From Sedimentisphaerales bacterium (GTDB lineage: Bacteria > Planctomycetota > Phycisphaerae > Sedimentisphaerales > Anaerohalosphaeraceae), in assembly GCA_028282905.1 (NCBI GenBank), contig JANQGW010000106.1, forward strand, positions 1 through 33,232: a stretch of 33,232 nucleotides of DNA, given 5' to 3'. Position 1 is the first letter of the stretch. The number at the start of each line of letters is the position of its first letter. The translations under genes and the position numbers were made by a program. Shown piece by piece: positions 28,215-33,232 of this stretch. Under the pieces are notes generated by a model. It did no database searches. It saw only the letters and a list, made by a program, of their open reading frames with translations, and was not told where the DNA came from.

Positions 28215-28586
28215 TCATGAGCCGCCAGAGCTTCCGAGAACGATTTCCTGTCCATCCGGGGCAACGAGGATGTCAGTTCGGCTGAATTTTTTATCCACTT
28301 CCAGCTCGACTGCCCAGATGAGCGAAATTAACCGGCCCGAGAATGAATACGGCCCGGCCGGTAGTGTCCATTCAAACCGCCGCTGATCCGTCGGCTGCGG
28401 CAGGTCCAGTACAAACTTTTCGGCAATGCCCGCATCTTCGGTGCCTTTACCCTGTGTGTACCAGATCAGTCGAACACAGGCGTTCTTCGGCACGCGGTCG
28501 TGCTGCCAGCTTACTGTGCCGCTGATTTCCTGACCTGGCTGATACGTCGTCTGATTTTGATCTAATTCTATGCGTATAGAACTCAT
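28215..28586 (-). CDS. Small arrestin-fold-like protein
   Basis: A 123-residue protein that looks like a single arrestin-type beta-sandwich domain: YQPGQEISGTVSW near the start, then VRLIWYTQGKGTEDAG, the strand EWTLPAGPYSFSGRLISLIW, and VEKKFSRTDI-like VDKKFSRTDILVAP near the end. No signal peptide is seen. Such domains (Vps26/arrestin/SpoOM-like) bind other proteins. It lies 11 nt downstream of the DUF3592/arrestin-like membrane protein gene and shares a fold with that protein's C-terminus, so the two likely work as a pair. Good ribosome site AGAGG. Function unknown. Confidence 0.6.
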   Translation of the reverse strand: MSSIRIELDQNQTTYQPGQEISGTVSWQHDRVPKNACVRLIWYTQGKGTEDAGIAEKFVLDLPQPTDQRRFEWTLPAGPYSFSGRLISLIWAVELEVDKKFSRTDILVAPDGQEIVLGSSGGS

Positions 28587-28597
28587 AGCTTCGCCTC

Positions 28598-30013
28598 TTA
28601 GAAGGTGACGGTTTTCGGGGAAATAATAATTTTGTACGACTGTTTGACATCCGGCCAGAATTTAATGTCGCCGCGAACATCCAGTGACCAGATGATTTTG
28701 TTGTTATCCGCCTCGAAGGAGTGCATGGTATCAGCGGGAATCACGAAACCGATGCTTCCGGCTTCAATCTGGTAACGGTCCTGTGTGTCGAGCAGTTCCA
28801 TCTCGAAGAAGGTGTTTTTGTCGGTGCGTGTATTGGTGCCAACGCGATAGGTGGCCTCTTCGCGACCGGTCAGCTTGACGGTCAGGTTGCGGATGCGATG
28901 AGCCTTGCCGCTGGCCTGCCAGTTGATCATCCCCGATGTGCCCGGGTGCAGTTTTTCCGGCTGCAGGACCAAACGGTAACGTGGGTTCAGCAGTGCCAGC
29001 AGTTGATAAAAGATGGCCACGATCAATCCCAGTCCAACTGCGACGAACGGGATCAGGAAAATCGTCAGGAACCATTCAGGCTGGTCTCTTTTGAAGCCTT
29101 GCACGACCAGGTAAAGAAAGACCGATACAATGCCATTCCAGAACAGGCAAATGGCAATGACGACCAGCAGTTTTTTCAGTGGTGTTGAATCCGGTGTTAA
29201 AAAGGTTTGTCCGTCCGGGATGTCGTCGCCGCTGTCCGGAAGCCATGCGGCCTGACCGGTCTTGGGACGATGACGCAAACCGGCAATGAGAACCGCCGCA
29301 CCGATAACAACGAAAGGTATCGGGAACAGGCCAACTGCGTTTCGAATAGTTAAATCGCGAACCAGTACCGCCTGACTGGGACGTTCGGGATTCACATAAC
29401 AAACCGGATTCTCGGCATTTTTGTACTGATCGACCACTTCCTGTTTGCCGTGATAGCCGCTGCTGGAGCCGCCGATGAAGTCATAGCGGTCAGCAGTGTA
29501 CTTTTTTTCATTTAATGTGTATTCATACACAATGTCAATGCTATAGGTGTTACCGTCATCGCCGTCGTGGACACCGACTTCCGCCGAAACAATCCGACAG
29601 GGCGTTTCAACCCAGTTCCTGGCCTTCCATATGCCGAGCAATGGTCCAATCAACAGCATGTAGGCAAACACCGAACCAATGCAGAAAAATGCCAGTCCGA
29701 ACATAATCAGAAAATTCTTTTGATTCATTTTCTTTCCGGCTTTGGCGGCTTTCGAGGCTTTGGTTCGTTTGAAAAACCATGTTCCATAGATTCCCCCAAG
29801 CCCGACCAGGATAAAAATCAGTGGGATCAACATGAACGGGATAATCGTCCATTCCGCTTCTTTTTGGACAAGCTCCCGGATCATGACCACGATAAAAAAT
29901 GTTCCCATGCCCGCAAAAACCGAAAAGAATAGCGACATGAAAATCTTTCCAATAATTGACACTGTCCGATTAGAGTGATTGCCAAAATGATTTTGCTTGA
30001 AATTGAATTCCAC
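28598..30013 (-). CDS. Membrane protein with DUF3592-like and arrestin-like C-terminal domain
   Basis: A 471-residue protein with about six membrane helices: roughly residues 22-46, 57-77, 102-125, 228-248, 285-310 and 320-345. Between helices 3 and 4 lies a soluble segment (about 130-225) resembling DUF3592: CRIVSAEVGVHDGDDGNTYS, then YEYTLNEKKYTADRYDF, then YVNPERPSQAVL. The last 125 residues (about 347-471) are a beta-rich domain like arrestin: YRLVLQPEKLHPGTSGMINW and ATYRVGTNTRTDKNTF, ending YKIIISP. GTG at 30013 has AAGGAACG upstream. Its substrate or partner is unknown; the adjacent small arrestin-like protein is the obvious candidate. Confidence 0.6.
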   Translation of the reverse strand: MEFNFKQNHFGNHSNRTVSIIGKIFMSLFFSVFAGMGTFFIVVMIRELVQKEAEWTIIPFMLIPLIFILVGLGGIYGTWFFKRTKASKAAKAGKKMNQKNFLIMFGLAFFCIGSVFAYMLLIGPLLGIWKARNWVETPCRIVSAEVGVHDGDDGNTYSIDIVYEYTLNEKKYTADRYDFIGGSSSGYHGKQEVVDQYKNAENPVCYVNPERPSQAVLVRDLTIRNAVGLFPIPFVVIGAAVLIAGLRHRPKTGQAAWLPDSGDDIPDGQTFLTPDSTPLKKLLVVIAICLFWNGIVSVFLYLVVQGFKRDQPEWFLTIFLIPFVAVGLGLIVAIFYQLLALLNPRYRLVLQPEKLHPGTSGMINWQASGKAHRIRNLTVKLTGREEATYRVGTNTRTDKNTFFEMELLDTQDRYQIEAGSIGFVIPADTMHSFEADNNKIIWSLDVRGDIKFWPDVKQSYKIIISPKTVTF

Positions 30014-30024
30014 AGATTCGTTCC

Positions 30025-30627
30025 TTATGGCTGGCTGACGGTTTCGGGGTGTTTATTGTCCCCATATTTTGTGCGAAGTGTTTCCACGTCCAACTGTTCG
30101 ATAAATGCCGGCAGTTCTTTGAACATTTCATGAAACCCGAACGGGCCGTTCTGCATTTCATCGAGGGCTTTTGGCTTGTCCCAGCCTTCGACGACAATTC
30201 GATAAACGGCAACCATTGTCCCCGTCCGGTCGGCACCGTGCAGGCAGTGAACAAATACCGGCTGCTTGGTTTTGTCAGTCGCAATGGCTAAAAACTCCTC
30301 GATTTCCTCCTGCTCCGGATCCCACGCCTCCATGCGGATGTGTTCATAGGCCAGGTCGGTGCCTTTGAGTTTGGCGCGATCCGAGTGCAGGCTGCGCAGA
30401 TTGACGACGGTTTTGATACCGAGCTTTTCCAGTTCGGCAAAACCTTCGGCGCTGGGCTGTTCGCCGCGGTACAACGTGTCCGACACTTTATACAGATTCC
30501 CGCAGCCGGCAAGCTCAATTTTTTCAGCCGGGGTTGGCGCCGGTGGAGTGGTTTCTTTTTTGCATCCGCTCAAAACCGGTGCGAAAAATACCACACCCGC
30601 CAGTCCGATCACCAATAGTGTTTTCAT
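30025..30627 (-). CDS. Dual-specificity/tyrosine phosphatase-like lipoprotein
   Basis: A 200-residue lipoprotein (lipobox LSGC, Cys22). The catalytic loop HCLHGADRTG (Cys128, Arg134) is the CX5R signature of cysteine-based phosphatases, and NLYKVSDTLYRGEQPSAEGF (from 44) is the typical start of the secreted DSP subgroup. The general-acid Asp may lie in EAWDPEQE (near 103). Being outside the cytoplasm, its substrate may be a phospholipid, sugar phosphate or periplasmic phosphoprotein. A strong ribosome site AAAGGAGGA precedes the ATG. It lies 18 bp downstream of the VOC gene. Confidence 0.85.
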   Translation of the reverse strand: MKTLLVIGLAGVVFFAPVLSGCKKETTPPAPTPAEKIELAGCGNLYKVSDTLYRGEQPSAEGFAELEKLGIKTVVNLRSLHSDRAKLKGTDLAYEHIRMEAWDPEQEEIEEFLAIATDKTKQPVFVHCLHGADRTGTMVAVYRIVVEGWDKPKALDEMQNGPFGFHEMFKELPAFIEQLDVETLRTKYGDNKHPETVSQP

Positions 30628-30645
30628 GTAAATTCCTCCTTTTGA

Positions 30646-31035
30646 TTATTCCGTAATCTCGATGTGGTTTCCGTCCGGGTCGAGAAAAACGCTTTCATAA
30701 TACCCGTCACCGGTCACGCGCGGCCCGTCCTGCTTTTTAAAGCCGTCGAAGACAAGCCGTTCCGTCAAGGCATCGACCTTGCTGCGACCGCCGACGGAAA
30801 ATGCCAGATGCGCATAGCCGGTGCGAGCCTGGCCCGCATCCGGCTGTTGACGCGTGATATTAGTTGTTTGCATCAGTTCAATTCGACAGCCCGACGCAAA
30901 TGTCAGAAACCGCGATTGAAAATGCTTTCTTTCGTTCACATAGAGGTCGCCCGCCTGTGCGCCGAAGTATGTTTCATAAAATACTCTCAGCCGCTGCAGG
31001 TCATTGGTCCAGATGGCGACGTGCTCAATGATCAT
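30646..31035 (-). CDS. VOC (glyoxalase/bleomycin resistance) superfamily protein
   Basis: A 129-residue single-unit VOC protein: MIIEHVAIWTNDLQRLRVFY at the start, QPDAGQARTGYAHLAFSV in the middle and SVFLDPDGNHIEI at the end. The metal-ligand positions are visible (His5, Glu in IEL, His in YAHL, Glu in HIEI). The reaction cannot be told from sequence; such proteins include glyoxalases, dioxygenases and drug-binding proteins. Its start codon overlaps the stop of the amphi-Trp gene (ATGA at 31032-31035), so they are co-translated. Confidence 0.9.
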   Translation of the reverse strand: MIIEHVAIWTNDLQRLRVFYETYFGAQAGDLYVNERKHFQSRFLTFASGCRIELMQTTNITRQQPDAGQARTGYAHLAFSVGGRSKVDALTERLVFDGFKKQDGPRVTGDGYYESVFLDPDGNHIEITE

Positions 31036-31259
31036 TCATTGACCCACTTGAACTGGAACTCAACTTCTTCATTTTTACCTTCGCGTTCGTGTTCGATGTT
31101 GAAGGCGATTTTTGCCGGGATATACACCCGTTCGCCGGCGATCTGAATGCGGAAGGCTTTGCCTTCTTCCAGGCAGTCGGCCAACCGACGCAACTTCTGG
31201 ACGGTCTGCTTAATGGTGTAGGTCTTTTCGATGTCACGTTCTTTTTTCTTCTTGGCCAT
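31032..31259 (-). CDS. Amphi-Trp domain protein
   Basis: A 75-residue acidic/basic small protein: a helical N-terminal half (KQTVQKLRRLADCLEEGKAF), then two beta strands and the ending EEVEFQFKWVN, the feature that names amphi-Trp domains. Function unknown in the family. GGAGAG precedes the ATG. It is coupled by ATGA overlap to the VOC gene. Confidence 0.8.
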   Translation of the reverse strand: MAKKKKERDIEKTYTIKQTVQKLRRLADCLEEGKAFRIQIAGERVYIPAKIAFNIEHEREGKNEEVEFQFKWVNE

Positions 31260-31335
31260 TCGTCACTCTCCTATAAAATGATAAACTGTCATGTGTCGCC
31301 ACGATGGACACACTGTTGCAGCTTTAGACGCCCGA

Positions 31336-32481
31336 TTATCCGTTCTGTTGCGAATTTTCCAGTGTTTTTTCCCACTCGGCCGTGGTTTCCAGCCGTTTGA
31401 CAATATCCAGGTGCTGGGTACAGGCCATTTCACACCGGCCGCAGTTGACACAAGCCGCCGCACTGGCTTTGCGGTCGGCAGTCATGCCCCACTGGTGGTC
31501 AAAGCCCAGCTCTTTCGTCATTTCCTCGTCTGTTTTATTTTTCAGCAGTTTCTGGTTATAAAACTGCATGTACGAAGCAATCGGGATTTCTACCGGGCAG
31601 CGACCCATACAATAGCCGCAGCCGGTACAGAGCGAATCCATATTATTTGTCACCTGACTGCGGATGCGCTGGACGTCTTCGTCGGTAAACGGCGTCGCAT
31701 TGCCGGCGACCTTGCAGGCGGTGTCGATGTGCTCTTTCGTGGTAAAGCCGTTGAGCGTGACGGTAATCTGCGGACAGCTTATGCAGAATCGCAGCGCCGC
31801 CTCGGTGGCGGTTTCGTTTTCTGCGCCCAGGAATGACAGAAATTCTTCGTTCTGCGGAATCAGCCCGCCCGAAAGCGGATTCATCGCCACCACTCCCATG
31901 TCGAGTTTGGCCGCGGCCTGAACACCGTCCCAGCGATACAGAAAGTTCAGAATATTAACGCCCAGCAGCACGCCTTCGAACTCCTGTTTGCTGATGAGGT
32001 CTTCCACTTCCGGTCCGCGAAGGTGTGTGGAGACGACAATATGTTTGATTTTACCTTGTTCTTTGCATTTGAGCAGGCCTTCGTACTGGCCGCCCGGCTG
32101 CATTGCCAACTCGTACTGGCTCCACTTGCGAACACACCAGACATAGTAGAAGTCGATATAATCCGTTTTGAGCCGCGACAGGGATTTATCCACCTGGGCG
32201 ATAGCTTTCTCGGCGGTATCAAAACTTTCCGGCATTCCCTTGGTCGAGACATAAAACTGATCCCGTTTGTCGGCCATGTTTTTGATGGCCAGCCCGAAAA
32301 TGTCCTCGCTCTGGTCTTCGCAGTAAGCGGGCGCGGTGTCCAGGTAGTTAATCCCCTGGTCAACCGCATACTGAAGCAATTTCGCATTTTCAGCCTGCGA
32401 TTGCTTGATATCAAACCGCATCCCCCCAAATCCAACCGCACTGACATTTAATCCTGTTTTTCCATATGGCTTATAAATCAC
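31336..32481 (-). CDS. Aldo/keto reductase with C-terminal 2x[4Fe-4S] ferredoxin domain
   Basis: A 381-residue protein. N-terminal about 270 residues form the AKR barrel: MIYKPYGKTGLNVSAVGFGG, active-site Asp48 and Tyr53 (YLDTAPAY), Lys81 (VSTKG). The barrel's usual catalytic His after DYIDFY is replaced: the text reads DYIDFYYVWC, with Trp115 at the usual His place. The C-terminus has two Fe-S cysteine clusters: CTGCGYCMGRCP (near 283) and CVNCGRCEMAC (near 341). This class is probably an electron-transfer oxidoreductase rather than a simple NADPH reductase. Start GTG at 32481 with GAGGAGAG upstream. Confidence 0.88.
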   Translation of the reverse strand: MIYKPYGKTGLNVSAVGFGGMRFDIKQSQAENAKLLQYAVDQGINYLDTAPAYCEDQSEDIFGLAIKNMADKRDQFYVSTKGMPESFDTAEKAIAQVDKSLSRLKTDYIDFYYVWCVRKWSQYELAMQPGGQYEGLLKCKEQGKIKHIVVSTHLRGPEVEDLISKQEFEGVLLGVNILNFLYRWDGVQAAAKLDMGVVAMNPLSGGLIPQNEEFLSFLGAENETATEAALRFCISCPQITVTLNGFTTKEHIDTACKVAGNATPFTDEDVQRIRSQVTNNMDSLCTGCGYCMGRCPVEIPIASYMQFYNQKLLKNKTDEEMTKELGFDHQWGMTADRKASAAACVNCGRCEMACTQHLDIVKRLETTAEWEKTLENSQQNG

Positions 32482-32615
32482 GGAACTCTCCTCATGATTT
32501 TCTGTTCATCTAAATAATTCAAATACAATACAACCGAAATACTACCAGTTTAAGGCGATTTCTGCATTGGTTTTTTCAAAAAAACATGGTGTCGCTGTGA
32601 TTGGGATTTATGAAC

Positions 32616-32644
32616 TTGACAGGGGGTGTTTGCGTAGTTTTAAT
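32616..32644 (+). promoter_or_regulatory. Sigma70-type promoter for msrA
   Basis: Perfect TTGACA at 32616-32621 and TTTAAT at 32639-32644 with a 17-nt spacer, about 50 nt upstream of the msrA ATG. The AKR gene diverges on the other side. Confidence 0.65.
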
Positions 32645-32697
32645 GTCAATAATCAACGTAAGCAAAGCGGTCTTGTCTGCTTCGGGAGGCATATATA

Positions 32698-33232
32698 ATG
32701 CGTAAGAACAAAATACAACTTGTTTTGTCGGCGGCCCTGTTAATTTGGGTGTCCGGCTGTGACCATAAGGAGTTTGATGTGACGGATGAAACGAATAAAA
32801 AGGTAACGGAACAAAACACGGAAAACATGCCGAAAGCGACCTTTGCCGGTGGGTGTTTTTGGGGCGTTGAGCACAATTTCCGGCGGGTTCCGGGAGTTAT
32901 TGAGACAGCGGCCGGCTTTATGGGCGGCAATGTCAGGAATCCGGACTACCGGCAGGTCTGTGATACCGAAACGAACCACGCTGAAGTGGTTCACTTATCC
33001 TTCGATCCGGACAAGATCAGCTATGAAAAGCTGGTCAAAATCTTTTTTAAACTGCATGACCCGACGACGCTGAATCGGCAGGGCCCGGATGTGGGAACGC
33101 AGTACCGTTCGGCGATTTTTTACCATGATGAGGCGCAAAAACAGACTGCCGAGGCCGTAAAAGCGGCATTAACCGCCGCCGGAGCGTTTGATAAGCCGAT
33201 TGTGACGGAGATTGTCGCCGCGGATAAATTCT
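32698..33232 (+). CDS. msrA: Lipoprotein-type peptide methionine sulfoxide reductase MsrA, 3'-truncated by the window
   Basis: About 178 residues are visible and the frame is open to the window end. It starts MRKNKIQLVLSAALLIWVSGC: a signal peptide with lipobox VSGC, so a lipoprotein, unlike cytoplasmic MsrA. After a short linker comes the catalytic block AGGCFWGVEHNFRRVPGV (catalytic Cys in GCFWG). Then TAAGFMGGNV, HAEVVHLSFDP and NRQGPDVGTQYRSAIFYHDE follow, all typical of MsrA. An MsrB domain could follow beyond the window, as in many fusions of this type. It repairs oxidised methionine in envelope proteins. GGGAGG precedes the ATG by about 9 nt. Confidence 0.92.
   Translation, partial: MRKNKIQLVLSAALLIWVSGCDHKEFDVTDETNKKVTEQNTENMPKATFAGGCFWGVEHNFRRVPGVIETAAGFMGGNVRNPDYRQVCDTETNHAEVVHLSFDPDKISYEKLVKIFFKLHDPTTLNRQGPDVGTQYRSAIFYHDEAQKQTAEAVKAALTAAGAFDKPIVTEIVAADKF

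Noticed and set aside
31292..31312. TGTGTC...GACACA inverted repeat between the AKR and amphi-Trp genes
   Set aside because: Only a 6-bp stem with a 9-nt loop and no T-run on either strand; not convincing as a terminator.

Overview
The window is a chromosomal, mostly housekeeping stretch of moderate G+C, probably from a Gram-negative bacterium with an outer membrane. There are many lipobox proteins, an LpoB-like and a FlgT/CsgG-like envelope protein, and a GyrB of the long form. The gene content and protein style (small lipoproteins, DciA beside dnaN and gyrB, CstA of the short type, a ferredoxin-type aldo/keto reductase, an amphi-Trp protein) suggest Planctomycetota, perhaps the Phycisphaerae/Sedimentisphaerales group. 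No rRNA is present to confirm this, so the placement is an inference.

Layout. (1) 1-1373: the 3' part of a CstA-type peptide/pyruvate transporter gene. (2) 1407-3670, minus strand: a small lipoprotein gene, a membrane diadenylate cyclase (cdaA) and a CdaR/YbbR-like partner, forming a c-di-AMP module. (3) 3922-10707: an ABC-F ATPase, an AT-rich intergenic region with DnaA boxes that looks like oriC, then dnaN, a dciA-like gene with a compositionally foreign 5' part, and gyrB. dnaA and recF are not here. (4) 10801-15657: envelope genes, namely a TPR lipoprotein, a TPR-like membrane protein translationally coupled to an M50 (site-2 type) protease, an LpoB-like lipoprotein and a FlgT/CsgG-like periplasmic protein. 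(5) 15919-16842: ftsY. (6) 17050-24449: a consensus promoter, a roughly 290-nt leader or small RNA ending in an intrinsic terminator, then nusA-infB-rbfA-(HhH protein with a histone-H1-like tail)-hisG-yebC, closed by another intrinsic terminator. (7) 24487-27426: acylphosphatase and a secreted S9 peptidase. (8) 27290-32481, minus strand: a P-loop ATPase, two proteins with arrestin-like domains (one fused to a DUF3592-like membrane part), a dual-specificity phosphatase lipoprotein, a VOC protein, an amphi-Trp protein and a ferredoxin-fused aldo/keto reductase. (9) 32698-end: a lipoprotein-type MsrA, cut by the window edge.

Dispersed palindromic repeats occur in several intergenic gaps. Three copies of one 56-58 bp element lie at about 8142, 14216 and 28105.

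The parts most worth following up are the oriC candidate, the DciA-like protein with an N-terminal segment of about 33% G+C, the HhH-GPD-like protein that lacks both catalytic residues but carries a Lys/Thr/Ala tail inside the translation operon, the nusA leader RNA, and the paired arrestin-like proteins. I see no phage, CRISPR array, transposase, tRNA or rRNA in the window.
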